DNA of 64,000 nucleotides from Pedobacter nutrimenti (lineage in GTDB: Bacteria; Bacteroidota; Bacteroidia; Sphingobacteriales; Sphingobacteriaceae): contig NZ_QKLU01000005.1 in NCBI RefSeq assembly GCF_003208655.1, forward strand, positions 278,889-342,888. Reading direction: 5' to 3'. Shown in pieces: positions 16,995-26,250 of this stretch (its first letter is position 1; each line of letters opens with the position of its first letter). The notes beneath the pieces are model-generated. The model saw only the letters and a program-made list of their open reading frames with translations, was not told the origin of the DNA and searched no databases. Made by a program: the position numbers and the translations under genes.

Positions 16995-18191
16995 TTATTT
17001 TAATTTGGCCAATGCTGCCGCAATTCTGGAAACAGCATCCCTTAGTTTATCTTCTGCAGCTGCATAGGAGATCCTGATGCAGTCGTCATTGCCAAAGGCC
17101 TCGCCTGTAACGGTAGAAACATGAGCTTCATTCAATAAATAAAGGCAAAGTTCTTCTGCATTGCTGATCACTTGCCCTTCAGTAGTGCTTTTTCCAAAAT
17201 AGCTTTTGACTTCCGGGAAGAAATAGAAAGCACCATCAGGAAGGTTTACTTTGATGCCTGGAATGGCCTTGAGAAGGTCATAAACCACATCCCTGCGTTT
17301 TTTAAACTCGGCAACCATTTCATGTACCGTATCCAGGCCATCCTGGTAGGCCTTTAAGGCTGCTCTTTGTGCTATTGAACAGGTTCCAGAAGTAATCTGT
17401 CCCTGCATTTTATCACAGGCATTGGCAATTTCTTTATTTGCAGCAATGTATCCAACCCTCCAGCCGGTCATGGCATAAGATTTAGAAAAGCCATTGATCA
17501 CTACTACGCGATCTTTAATGGCATCAAAGGAGGCAATAGAAGTATGTTTACCAACAAAGTTGATGTGTTCATAGATCTCATCCGATAAGATGAAAATGTT
17601 CGGATGTTTTTCAAAAACAGCTGCCAGAGCTGCCATTTCTTCCCGACTGTAGACAGAGCCCGTTGGGTTGCATGGGGAAGAAAACATAAATAGTTTTGTT
17701 TTTGGCGTAATAGCGGCTTCCAGCTGTGCAGGGGTAATTTTAAAATTCTGTTCAACGGTTGCATCGATAAAAACAGTTTTACCTTCTGCAAGCTTGATCA
17801 TTTCAGAGTAAGATACCCAGTATGGTGTTGGGACAATGACTTCATCTCCTGGGTCTACCAGGCACATGACCGCATTGGCCAGGGATTGTTTGGCACCAGT
17901 AGAGACCACAATCTGATCAAAACCATAAGACAAACCGTTTTCCCTGGATAACTTCTCTGCAATTGCCTTTCGTAGTTCCGGATAGCCGGAAACCGGGGTA
18001 TAGTAAGAATAGTTTTCGTCAATAGCTGTCTTTGCAGCTTCTTTAACGTGCTCGGGGGTAAAAAAGTCTGGTTCACCAAAGCTCAGGTTGATTACATCAA
18101 TCCCTTTTGCAGCTAATTCCCTGCCGAGTTTGGCCATTTTGATGGTCTGTGATTCTGAGAGGTTGTTGATTCTCTTGGATAAAAATGTCAT
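16995..18191 (-). CDS. PLP-dependent aminotransferase (aspartate aminotransferase type)
   Basis: A 398-residue class-I fold-type I aminotransferase. The PLP lysine lies in GFSKSYAMTGWRVGY. Other conserved features are NLSFGEPDFFTPEHV at the start, the SSPCNPTGSVYS motif and ILSDEIYEHI carrying the cofactor Asp. It most likely transfers amino groups between aspartate or aromatic amino acids and 2-oxoglutarate. A TATATTTG -7 match (18232-18239) lies about 40 bp upstream. Confidence 0.92.
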   Translation of the reverse strand: MTFLSKRINNLSESQTIKMAKLGRELAAKGIDVINLSFGEPDFFTPEHVKEAAKTAIDENYSYYTPVSGYPELRKAIAEKLSRENGLSYGFDQIVVSTGAKQSLANAVMCLVDPGDEVIVPTPYWVSYSEMIKLAEGKTVFIDATVEQNFKITPAQLEAAITPKTKLFMFSSPCNPTGSVYSREEMAALAAVFEKHPNIFILSDEIYEHINFVGKHTSIASFDAIKDRVVVINGFSKSYAMTGWRVGYIAANKEIANACDKMQGQITSGTCSIAQRAALKAYQDGLDTVHEMVAEFKKRRDVVYDLLKAIPGIKVNLPDGAFYFFPEVKSYFGKSTTEGQVISNAEELCLYLLNEAHVSTVTGEAFGNDDCIRISYAAAEDKLRDAVSRIAAALAKLK

Positions 18192-18231
18192 AATGATTTG
18201 TGCGAAAGCAAAATATAATTCTGTGAGATAG

Positions 18232-18239
18232 CAAATATA
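18232..18239 (-). promoter_or_regulatory. Candidate -7 box for the aminotransferase
   Basis: TATATTTG on the minus strand, 40 bp before the start codon; the -33 region is not recognisable. Confidence 0.45.
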
Positions 18240-18327
18240 TAAACCTAAGGGAATTTTAGTCTAAAAAAAATACTTTTTCGTGTATTTACTTTGTTAAAGT
18301 GTATTTTTATAAGCTAATTTAAACACC

Positions 18328-19305
18328 TTGCACCCGAAAAAAAAGGCCATTCTGATCGCATTATGTGTTAGTGTAATTTTAATGCTGGCAAAATTTGCGG
18401 CTTATTTTATCACCAATTCCAATGCCATACTGACGGATGCGGCCGAGAGCATTGTAAATGTGATGGCCAGCACCTTTGCTTTTTACAGCATTTACCTGGC
18501 CACTTTACCCAAGGATGAGAACCATCCTTACGGGCATGGAAAAGTAGAGTTTTTTTCTGCATTTGTAGAAGGTGTACTTATTGGGATCGCCGGTATCATT
18601 ATTATTTTTAAAGCAAGTCATGACCTGATTTATCCCACACCTATTAAACAACTTTTTGAAGGGGCTCTGATTATCGGGGCAACCGGTGTCGTCAATCTTC
18701 TTGCCGGTTATTTTCTGATCAATACAGGTAAAAAACATAATTCATTAACCCTGGAAGCCGATGGTAAACATTTAATGGTCGATGCGGTAACCAGTGGTGG
18801 ATTGGTCCTGGGGGTTATTTTAATCAAATTGACAGCCATTTATTGGCTCGATGGTGTGATTTCCATTCTCCTGGGCATTTTTATCGTGTACAATGGCTAC
18901 AAGCTTACCCGGAAATCTGTTGGGGGACTGATGGATGAAAGTAATGTGGACCTGGTTAAAAATATTGTTGAAGTATTACAGAACAATAGGGAAGATGGCT
19001 GGATAGATGTACATAATTTAAGGGCACAGCAATATGGGGCCGATATTCACATCGATTGTCATTTTACCTTTCCTTATTATCTGGACCTGAACCATGTGCA
19101 TAAAGAAATTTCAGCGATTGACCATTTGATCAATGGCCATGCCGGGCGGACAACAGAATTGTTTATCCACGCAGATCCTTGTTTGCCGGAATGCTGTCAT
19201 TATTGTAAAGTAAAAGACTGCCCGGTCCGTGAGCAAAATTTTAGTGGAGAGATCAAATGGACAATAGAAAACGCAACCAAAAATAAAAAGCATTTTGACC
19301 AATGA
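18328..19305 (+). CDS. Cation diffusion facilitator (Zn/Fe/Mn efflux) with Cys-rich tail
   Basis: A 325-residue CDF transporter exporting divalent metals from the cytoplasm by proton antiport. It has six membrane helices, the metal motifs DAAESIVNVMAS and ENHPYGHGKVEFF in TM2 and the following loop, and DAVTSGG in TM5. A cytoplasmic domain follows. Unusually visible is a C-terminal cluster at about 290-306 (DPCLPECCHYCKVKDCP) with five Cys and one His, likely a metal-sensing site. The start is TTG at 18328; an in-frame stop sits 18 bp upstream and no ATG is available. It overlaps the NUDIX gene by ATGA. Confidence 0.9.
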   Translation: MHPKKKAILIALCVSVILMLAKFAAYFITNSNAILTDAAESIVNVMASTFAFYSIYLATLPKDENHPYGHGKVEFFSAFVEGVLIGIAGIIIIFKASHDLIYPTPIKQLFEGALIIGATGVVNLLAGYFLINTGKKHNSLTLEADGKHLMVDAVTSGGLVLGVILIKLTAIYWLDGVISILLGIFIVYNGYKLTRKSVGGLMDESNVDLVKNIVEVLQNNREDGWIDVHNLRAQQYGADIHIDCHFTFPYYLDLNHVHKEISAIDHLINGHAGRTTELFIHADPCLPECCHYCKVKDCPVREQNFSGEIKWTIENATKNKKHFDQ

Positions 19306-19742
19306 GTTATTTTAATGTAAGGGTATATGGTTTATTGATTGATCCGGATAAAGGACTGCTCATTAGCGATGAATATTCCGAAAAAAAAAGTTTCAGTAAA
19401 TTTCCAGGAGGTGGACTTGAACTTGGTGAGGGCTTGAGAGATGCATTGAAACGGGAGTTTATGGAAGAATGTAATGCCGGAATTGAAGTGTTGGAACATT
19501 TTTATACCACCGATTTTTATGAACAGTCTTCTTTTAACGACAGCCAGATTTTAAGTATTTATTATTTTGTTAAAGCGTTGGACCCATTGGAGATGGCATT
19601 TAAAACGGATGTTTTTGATTTTGCTGAAAACAGCACACAGTCCTTCCGATGGATAAAACTCAAAGATTTAAAGCCCGAGGATGTAACCTTTAAAACTGAC
19701 CGTACAGTGGTAGAACTTCTGTTGCAGCAGGTGGATTTTTAA
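19302..19742 (+). CDS. NUDIX hydrolase
   Basis: A 146-residue hydrolase of nucleoside diphosphates linked to another moiety. The NUDIX box fits GX5EX7REUXEEXGU: it begins GGGLELGEG, continues through KREFMEECNAG, and has Ala in place of the second-last conserved residue set. It overlaps the CDF stop by four bases (ATGA), so it is translationally coupled to that gene. Substrate unknown. Confidence 0.88.
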   Translation: MSYFNVRVYGLLIDPDKGLLISDEYSEKKSFSKFPGGGLELGEGLRDALKREFMEECNAGIEVLEHFYTTDFYEQSSFNDSQILSIYYFVKALDPLEMAFKTDVFDFAENSTQSFRWIKLKDLKPEDVTFKTDRTVVELLLQQVDF

Positions 19743-19887
19743 ACGCGACAAGCTTGATCTATGAATTTTATGATCCAGCTGAATAATATATTTAATTGAC
19801 AATATTAGTTTTGTAGTCAGTTTTATTTTTCTGATATACAGATGTTTAAAATTATTTAAGGAAGGTGTTTATTCGGATTTTACTTAG

Positions 19888-19895
19888 TAGCTTTG
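19888..19895 (+). promoter_or_regulatory. Candidate -7 box for the small lipoprotein
   Basis: TAGCTTTG, 33 bp before the ATG at 19929. A second match, TAGTTTTG, is at 19806-19813. Confidence 0.45.
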
Positions 19896-19928
19896 CCATG
19901 GATTTTGAATTTCACAAATAAACCATCT

Positions 19929-20105
19929 ATGAAAAAGATGTTACCTGCTCTGGCATTGTTCATTACACTTCAAAGCTGCGACCATACAAAAATACGACTG
20001 CGTGCCCCTGAGCCGGTTAAAGAGAAAACACCTGCAGATTCCGGCAGAAAGGACAGCTTAGTCCATAAAGATACTGCTGTTGATCAGCATAAAAAGCCCC
20101 ATTAA
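19929..20105 (+). CDS. Small lipoprotein
   Basis: A 58-residue putative lipoprotein: MKKMLPALALFITLQSC gives a lipobox (LQSC, Cys17). A short charged, Pro/Lys/Asp-rich tail follows with no fold evident. I place the start at 19929; an ATG 36 bp upstream would put polar residues in front of the signal. Its last 48 bp overlap the 3' end of the convergent Lrp/AsnC gene. Not recognised. Confidence 0.55.
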   Translation: MKKMLPALALFITLQSCDHTKIRLRAPEPVKEKTPADSGRKDSLVHKDTAVDQHKKPH

Positions 20106-20573
20106 TAAGTTTAAGGGAAGGGCTGTTTCATTTTTATCTTCTGAAAGCATAAGCATGGCATTCATTTTTTCGATATAAGGTATTTTTCTTATTTTCTTTT
20201 GAATAAACTCATGGTGTGTATAGAGGTCCTTTGTCAACACTTTTAATAAAAAGTCTACCGAGCCCGTGAGGTGATAGCAAAAGCGCACTTCCACATAGTT
20301 TTTTATGGTTTCTTTAAAATCCTGCAGGTTCTGGGCGGTATTGCTTTTTAAAGTAATCTCAATAAATGCAATGCAAGGTTTAATTTTTTCATGATTTAAA
20401 ATGGCTACCGTTGACTTGATGTAATTTGCGTTTTTGAGTTTTTTTATACGCTGATTAATTGAACTTTCAGATATATTCAAAAGGCCTGCGAGTTCTTTTT
20501 GTACCTTTTGACCATCATATTGTAGTAAATTAAGAATAAATATGTCTGTGCTGTCTAATTGAAACTTCCCCAT
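20058..20573 (-). CDS. Lrp/AsnC family transcriptional regulator
   Basis: A 171-residue regulator. The N-terminal helix-turn-helix (residues about 5-55) includes LDSTDIFILNLLQYDGQ and INQRIKKLKNANYIK, and the C-terminal half (about 65-150) is an AsnC ligand-binding ferredoxin-like domain (VRFCYHLTGSVDFLLKVL). Roughly 20 C-terminal residues exceed the usual family end and form the part overlapping the small lipoprotein gene, suggesting a recent extension. It probably senses an amino acid. The divergent pirin gene is a possible target. Confidence 0.85.
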   Translation of the reverse strand: MGKFQLDSTDIFILNLLQYDGQKVQKELAGLLNISESSINQRIKKLKNANYIKSTVAILNHEKIKPCIAFIEITLKSNTAQNLQDFKETIKNYVEVRFCYHLTGSVDFLLKVLTKDLYTHHEFIQKKIRKIPYIEKMNAMLMLSEDKNETALPLNLLMGLFMLINSSIFMD

Positions 20574-20730
20574 ATGTTTGATTTAAATAAAAATTTGCTG
20601 GTTTTACAATGACGGGGATCAATTGAATTTTAAATATAAAAATATTTTTTTTATTTATTATAAAATTTATTTTCTTTATGTGAGTGCTTGCTTCTTATCC
20701 TATGTCAATGTGAATACCAATGGGCCCTGG

Positions 20731-20738
20731 TATCTTTG
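20731..20738 (+). promoter_or_regulatory. Candidate -7 box for the pirin gene
   Basis: TATCTTTG, 21 bp before the pirin ATG at 20760. Confidence 0.5.
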
Positions 20739-20759
20739 TGTATATAATTTAAAAAAGAT

Positions 20760-21476
20760 ATGGCACAAACAATTTTGCACAAAGCCGGAACCCGTGGCAA
20801 AGCCGATCACGGTTGGTTAAAAAGTTATCATACTTTTAGTTTTTCGAATTATTTTAATCCCGAAAGAATGCAGTTTGGTGCATTAAGGGTCTTAAATGAT
20901 GATTATGTAGAGGGGGGAATGGGATTTGGAGAACATCCCCACAACAACATGGAGATCATATCTATAGCCCTTGAAGGTGAACTTCAGCATGAAGACAGTA
21001 TGGGGAATGTGGCTGTGATTAAACCTGGTGAAATCCAGGTGATGAGTGCAGGGACAGGTATTTATCATAAAGAGTTTAATAAAGACCCAAAAAGCGCTGT
21101 TAAATTTCTGCAAATCTGGGTCATTCCCAATGAACAAAATGTAGAGCCTAGATACGATCAGATCGTTATAGAAAATCGGGATAAAACGAACGAACTGGTA
21201 CAAATCCTATCTCCGAATCCTTCGGATGCTGGTGTATGGATCCATCAGGATGCCTGGTTTCATCTTGGAAAGTTCGACCAGCAGACCGAGCTGGAATATA
21301 AGATCAAAATGAAAGAAAACGGTGTTTATGCTTTTGTATTAAAAGGGGAGGTAACCATCAATGGACAGGAATTGCAGGACAGGGATGGATACGGAATTTG
21401 GGATGCAGAAAATTTTACAATTAAAGCAAAGCCGGGTACAGAGTTGTTGCTTATGGAAGTCCCCATGCATGTTTAA
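20760..21476 (+). CDS. Pirin family protein (bicupin)
   Basis: A 238-residue two-domain cupin. The N-terminal cupin has the metal ligands in GEHPHNNMEII and HEDSMGN, and the pirin core contains GWLKSYHTFSFSNYF and GEIQVMSAGTGIYHKEFN. Bacterial homologues include quercetin 2,3-dioxygenases and redox-sensing proteins; which applies is not visible. It is divergent from the Lrp/AsnC gene, and a terminator follows directly. Confidence 0.9.
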   Translation: MAQTILHKAGTRGKADHGWLKSYHTFSFSNYFNPERMQFGALRVLNDDYVEGGMGFGEHPHNNMEIISIALEGELQHEDSMGNVAVIKPGEIQVMSAGTGIYHKEFNKDPKSAVKFLQIWVIPNEQNVEPRYDQIVIENRDKTNELVQILSPNPSDAGVWIHQDAWFHLGKFDQQTELEYKIKMKENGVYAFVLKGEVTINGQELQDRDGYGIWDAENFTIKAKPGTELLLMEVPMHV

Positions 21477-21477
21477 T

Positions 21478-21508
21478 AAAAAAGGCAGCCACCAGGGCTG
21501 CCTTTTTT
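21478..21508. terminator. Bidirectional terminator between pirin and DPP IV genes
   Basis: Stem AAAAAAGGCAGCC / GGCTGCCTTTTTT with a 5-bp loop, between two convergent genes. Confidence 0.9.
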
Positions 21509-21509
21509 A

Positions 21510-23684
21510 TTATCTACCTCCCGCAGGACAATTCTGTTGAAGAAATTTGGTATAGGTTAAAGCAAGATGTTCACTGGTTCCTTCCCCCTCATTAATGCTA
21601 TGGGTTCGGTTAGGATAAGACATCAGCTGAAATACTTTTCTGTTTTTAACAAGCTCGTTGATCAGCATTTCTGCGTTTTGGTAATGAACATTGTCATCTC
21701 CGGTGCCATGGATATACAACAGATTTCCCCTGAGGTTCTTTGCATAAGTTATTGGAGAACCCAATACATAGGCTTCTTTTGTTTTTAAAGGAGAACCCAT
21801 GTACCTTTCCTGATAGACATTGTCGTAGGTCAGTTGATTGGCAACGGCAGCAATGGCAATACCCGTTTTATAAATTTCAGGATATTGAAACATAAGGTTT
21901 AGGGTAGAAGAGCCACCTCCGCTCCATCCCCATACCGCCACGCGGTCTTTATCTACAAATGACCATTCCAATATTTTTTTTGCTGCCATAGCCTGGTCCT
22001 TAATGTTCAATCTGCCTATATTTTGAAAAATGCTTTTGCGCCATTCTCTTCCTTTGGGTGCAGGAGCGCCCCTGTTTTCCAGGGAAATATAGATATAACC
22101 ATCCTGTGCCATATCTCCTGCATATAAAAAGTTACGGCCGGCCCCATAAGTATCTGTTACGGTTTGAGTGGCGGGTTCGCCATACACATAAAAAACAACA
22201 GGATACTTTTTGGTCTGATCAAAATTGTCAGGTTTTTTCATCCAGCCATCGAGCTCAATGCCTTCGTCTGTCTTTATCTTGAAAAATTCAACTTTGTTTT
22301 TAGGAGGATGGCTTTTGCCCAACTGGTTGGTAATGCTGCCCTGCATGGTCAATGGATTTCCTGTACTCAGGTTCATCCATTCTGAGATTGGCCTTAAATT
22401 GGCATTTTGGTAAACATGGAAAGCATAGGTGCCACTTGGTGAAATATCGTAGCTGTGTGTACCAGGCAAAACTGATGGGGTAACCATGTCCAGTTTTCCT
22501 TTTCCATCCAGTTTGGTTTTGTACAAATATTTTTGAGTCGCATTAGAAGGTGAGGCCATAAAATAGAACATGTTGTTCTTTTCATCGATCAGGGAGCTTT
22601 CTATAACATCATAATTCCCTTTGTTGATCAGTATCTGTGATTTTCCATCTTTGCTGATCCTGTAATAGTGCTTCCAGCCATCTTTTTCGCTCAGCCAGAT
22701 AAACTCTTTATTGCCATTCAGCCATTTCCAGGCTTCTCCTGCATCCACCCAGGCTTTATCTGTTTCAGTATAAATGTTGTTTACCGCTAAGGTTTTCGCA
22801 TTAACCACGAATAATTTACTCACGTTTTGTTCACGGTTCAGCTGCTGCAGAATGACCTCACTGCTGCCGGGAATCCAGTCCATTCTTGGAATATAATGCT
22901 GTACATTATCTCCTGGAACCGGTAACCAGCTGGTTTTTGCCGTATTGACCTCAACAATGCCCAGTCTGCAGGCAGAAGGATCTTCGGCTACTTTAGGGTA
23001 TTCCACCGGAATGACAAAAGGATAAATAGAATCGGTATTGTTGATCATCAGGAAGTTTTTGATTTTACGGGCATCAAGCTGCCAGTAGGCGATAGAAGAT
23101 CCGTCCGGGCTCCACCTGAAACCATCCCGGCAGTCGAACTCTTCTTCATAAACCCAGTCAAAAGTCCCGTTAATGATCCGGTCTGTGCCATCAGTAGTCA
23201 GGGCTTTACTGCCGCCGCCTTGCAAATCTTCCACATAAATGTTGTGTTGGCTTACATAAGCGACTTTAGAACCGTCCGGTGAAAATTTGGCAAACATCAG
23301 GGAAGAAGAAGGCTTGTCCTTTCCGATCTGGACCAGGGTACCTGTGGTCATATCTGCAACATAATAGTCTCCTCTGGTTTTGTATCGCCACACCTTTTTG
23401 CTGTTGGTAAAAATCAGCGCTTTTTTACCATCTTCCGAGAACTGAAAAGATTTGATGTTCCCCTGGTATAGGCCTTTTAAAGAAAGGATACTTGCAGGAA
23501 CAATTGTTTTCCTTTCGCTTTTTGGAAGTTCAATGGATACAATTTCTCCACCGGATACTTCATAATAGGAGTTCCCCTCTTTGGTCCAGTTCAGGTCACC
23601 TTTTCCTTGCGCTTTGGCCTGTGTACATATAAAGAACACACAAATCCCAAAGGCGAATTTAAAAGCAATGTTTAAGAGTTTCAT
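21510..23684 (-). CDS. Dipeptidyl peptidase IV-type S9 serine peptidase
   Basis: A 724-residue exported peptidase releasing X-Pro or X-Ala dipeptides. It has a signal peptide (cut after AKA), a beta-propeller N-terminal half containing the YEEEFDCRDGFRW motif (the double Glu binds the substrate amino terminus in DPP IV), and a C-terminal hydrolase with Ser in GWSGGGSS, Asp in HGTGDDNVHYQN and His in NRTHSINEG. It is the last gene of the six-gene minus-strand run, starting 1 bp after the LTA-synthase-like gene. Confidence 0.92.
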   Translation of the reverse strand: MKLLNIAFKFAFGICVFFICTQAKAQGKGDLNWTKEGNSYYEVSGGEIVSIELPKSERKTIVPASILSLKGLYQGNIKSFQFSEDGKKALIFTNSKKVWRYKTRGDYYVADMTTGTLVQIGKDKPSSSLMFAKFSPDGSKVAYVSQHNIYVEDLQGGGSKALTTDGTDRIINGTFDWVYEEEFDCRDGFRWSPDGSSIAYWQLDARKIKNFLMINNTDSIYPFVIPVEYPKVAEDPSACRLGIVEVNTAKTSWLPVPGDNVQHYIPRMDWIPGSSEVILQQLNREQNVSKLFVVNAKTLAVNNIYTETDKAWVDAGEAWKWLNGNKEFIWLSEKDGWKHYYRISKDGKSQILINKGNYDVIESSLIDEKNNMFYFMASPSNATQKYLYKTKLDGKGKLDMVTPSVLPGTHSYDISPSGTYAFHVYQNANLRPISEWMNLSTGNPLTMQGSITNQLGKSHPPKNKVEFFKIKTDEGIELDGWMKKPDNFDQTKKYPVVFYVYGEPATQTVTDTYGAGRNFLYAGDMAQDGYIYISLENRGAPAPKGREWRKSIFQNIGRLNIKDQAMAAKKILEWSFVDKDRVAVWGWSGGGSSTLNLMFQYPEIYKTGIAIAAVANQLTYDNVYQERYMGSPLKTKEAYVLGSPITYAKNLRGNLLYIHGTGDDNVHYQNAEMLINELVKNRKVFQLMSYPNRTHSINEGEGTSEHLALTYTKFLQQNCPAGGR

Positions 23685-23685
23685 G

Positions 23686-25551
23686 TTAAAGTTCTATAAA
23701 TTGTTGATATACTTTTTGAAGATAGGATTTGCCCGACCGAAGGGTTTCATCCGTCTTTTTTTTATCCTTTTTATCGTCGTTATACAATACTGTTTTACCG
23801 GTATTGTCAAAAGTTACGGTCTGTCCGGGTTTTACGAAGCCCAAACCATTGTCCCAGCTGAAAAATGCAAATTCTTTCGTATTTGGGTTCAAAAGGTTTT
23901 TACTCCAGGTAAATTGTTTGCTGTTCATTTGCAGTTGCCCGAGCAGGGTAGAGGCGAGGTCTATCTGACTGCCAATCCGATCAAATTTTTTGCCCCTGAA
24001 TTCTGGTTTAATCACTTCTCCATAAAGCAACAGCGGGATATGATAACGCTGAGGCATATAAACTTCATTGGTTTCTTTAGGAAGGATATGACCATGATCT
24101 GCAATAAAAATGAACAGTGTGTTTTTATACCAAGGTTGTGATTTGGCCTTTAGCAAAAAATCATTGATACAGGAATCTGTATAGAAGGCCGTGCTTTTAA
24201 AACGCTGAATGTTATCTTCTTTTCCAAATTTGTAGCTGCCGGGAACCTCAAAGGGTTCATGATTGGTCAGCGTCATGGTTGTACTGAAGAAAGGTTCTGC
24301 CGTTTTTTTTAACTCAGTAAGTTGTCTGTTGAAAACAACCCCATCATAGGCGCCCCATTTTGAGGTCAGTTCTTCGGTTTTAAACTTGTTTTTGTCAATC
24401 AGTTTCTGATAGCCATGATTGAGTATAAAAGCTTTGTAATTGTCAAACTCCGATTCCCCTCCATAATAAAAAGCGGTCGAATAACCTGCTTTTCTAAATT
24501 CCTGAGAGATGGCGGGCAGTTTGGTCATTTTAGAAGTGTATTTTACAAGATTCCCTGCAGCCAGGCTTGGAAAACCCGCAAGGGTTCCGATAATGCCTTT
24601 GTCCGTCCGGTTTCCTGTAGAGTAAATTTTACTGAAAAGTACACCCTTATTGACCAGGCTATCGAAATGAGGCGTAACGTCATCATAGTTCCCCAGTGTT
24701 TTGGTCAGGTCTGCAGTAAAACTTTCCATAATGAAAAGGATCACATTAGGCCTTTTTGTGTTCAGTATATTTATAGTACTGTCACTGGTGCTTGTATACA
24801 AATCGGCGACTTCTTGTTCCGATTGCGCTTTGTCGTAAAACAGATATTTGTTTTTATGGGCGCTTAATGAAGCTACTACACTGGCAAATAGATTCCATTC
24901 TGTATTTACAGCAGCATGGTTTAAAATGATTTTGTCAGAAAAATAAGCTGAACTTTGGTTCATGACAGTTGCTCCCAAGCCTCCGCGGATCAGGAAAAAA
25001 TTAAAAAACAGCAGTAGAAAGCTCACACCTGTTTTTGCCCAAAGCGGGAAGGTGACAAATTTTAATTTTTTGGAAACCAGGAACCTTTGAAGGACTAATC
25101 CTGTTGCGATCATTAAAAATAGCAGCAGAAGATTTGGCGCCACAGGAGAGGAAGCGCCGGAGGCAATGGATTCATTTGGTGAACTAAATGCAAACCCAAT
25201 TGCTTTTGCATTTAGTTTGGTGCCCCATTCCCGGTAAATGTTAAAATTGATCACCGAGATCAGACTAAATAGCACAATTAGGACAATATTATATACACTG
25301 AGCCATTTCATCCCGACTTCAAACCTTCCCCTGAACAACCAGTAAATATAAACCAGCAAAGGAATAGCCGTGATATAACCTGCTGTGGAAAGGTCTATCG
25401 GAAGGGCATTGTAAAAGGTCGAAAGGATTTCCCCGAAACCTATGGCATTAAGTTTCTGGTGATAAAACACCAGAAACAAAAGACGGTCAGTAAAAAAAAA
25501 CAGCAGCCAGAACAAATAGAGCCGCAAAAAAAATAAAAGACTTTTTAGCAT
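23686..25551 (-). CDS. LTA-synthase/MdoB-like membrane phosphotransferase
   Basis: A 621-residue protein of the alkaline phosphatase superfamily. Five hydrophobic segments fill residues 1-210, followed by an outside-facing sulfatase-fold domain. Motifs are RPNVILFIMESF (metal Glu), the probable nucleophile Thr in STGNRTDKG, and a late metal motif FIADHGH. In Gram-negatives this family transfers phosphoglycerol or phosphoethanolamine to glycans or lipids; LTA itself is not expected here. It lies between a small secreted protein (6 bp gap) and DPP IV (1 bp gap). Confidence 0.85.
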   Translation of the reverse strand: MLKSLLFFLRLYLFWLLFFFTDRLLFLVFYHQKLNAIGFGEILSTFYNALPIDLSTAGYITAIPLLVYIYWLFRGRFEVGMKWLSVYNIVLIVLFSLISVINFNIYREWGTKLNAKAIGFAFSSPNESIASGASSPVAPNLLLLFLMIATGLVLQRFLVSKKLKFVTFPLWAKTGVSFLLLFFNFFLIRGGLGATVMNQSSAYFSDKIILNHAAVNTEWNLFASVVASLSAHKNKYLFYDKAQSEQEVADLYTSTSDSTINILNTKRPNVILFIMESFTADLTKTLGNYDDVTPHFDSLVNKGVLFSKIYSTGNRTDKGIIGTLAGFPSLAAGNLVKYTSKMTKLPAISQEFRKAGYSTAFYYGGESEFDNYKAFILNHGYQKLIDKNKFKTEELTSKWGAYDGVVFNRQLTELKKTAEPFFSTTMTLTNHEPFEVPGSYKFGKEDNIQRFKSTAFYTDSCINDFLLKAKSQPWYKNTLFIFIADHGHILPKETNEVYMPQRYHIPLLLYGEVIKPEFRGKKFDRIGSQIDLASTLLGQLQMNSKQFTWSKNLLNPNTKEFAFFSWDNGLGFVKPGQTVTFDNTGKTVLYNDDKKDKKKTDETLRSGKSYLQKVYQQFIEL

Positions 25552-25557
25552 TAAATA

Positions 25558-26235
25558 TTAGCCCCCTCCTTTCATTGCCTCCAGTTCTGCCATGGTTTTT
25601 TGCTCATAGCCAGAAGGAACATCCAAAGAGAAAGGACCAGCTTTTTGTTCTTTTATACTTTTGATGGTTAAAGTCGTTTTAACACCACCCTGGGTAACTG
25701 TAAATTTAATAGGTGTTGCATTTACATCTTTAAATTCAACATTGTTTGCCCCTGGGGTCAATTCGATGTCTTTGGTCGCCCAAAGTTCATAAGCGACGCC
25801 ATTGTTGTCTTTGTAAGTAAACTTTTCTGTATTGTAACCTGAAATGGTTTGTTTTTCACCTGTCGCTTTGAAGTCACTGTATTTAATGCCTCCGGTTTGT
25901 TTTTCCATGTCTTCCTTAGACATTTTTGCAGCATATTGTTTCTGGGCAATTGGAATATCAATTAAAAGCAGGCCTGTATTGTTCAGTCCGTCCTTATAAA
26001 TGGTCAGAATTGCAGGTCCCATTTCCATACCCAGTTTGGAAATATTGCCATTAAACTCCAGTTTGTTTTCTTTAGGGAGCGTAGATACATCCACCGCGGC
26101 CTTTTGTTCCGGGGTCAGAACATATTCAATACCATAAACAATTGATCCCTGATCAATTTTCTTCTGCGCATGAGCGTAAATGGCAGAACTAATTAAGATG
26201 AGCGATAATACGCCGGTTTTTATTGATTTAAACAT
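25558..26235 (-). CDS. Secreted hypothetical protein, DUF4412/GLPGLI-like
   Basis: A 225-residue protein with a signal peptide (cut after AHA). It contains EYVLTPEQKAAVD, a stretch reading TGEKQTISGYNTEKFTYKD and ELWATKDIEL. The order 'convert units, name the modified residue, compare with an expected attribute' is the pattern of DUF4412/GLPGLI-type periplasmic proteins, of unknown function. It ends AMKGGG. It sits in the middle of the six-gene run. Confidence 0.6.
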   Translation of the reverse strand: MFKSIKTGVLSLILISSAIYAHAQKKIDQGSIVYGIEYVLTPEQKAAVDVSTLPKENKLEFNGNISKLGMEMGPAILTIYKDGLNNTGLLLIDIPIAQKQYAAKMSKEDMEKQTGGIKYSDFKATGEKQTISGYNTEKFTYKDNNGVAYELWATKDIELTPGANNVEFKDVNATPIKFTVTQGGVKTTLTIKSIKEQKAGPFSLDVPSGYEQKTMAELEAMKGGG

Positions 26236-26250
26236 AATATACTTATTTAT

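Noticed and set aside
20623..20820. Plus-strand frame before and into the pirin gene
   Set aside because: AT-rich, overlaps the pirin promoter and start in another frame.
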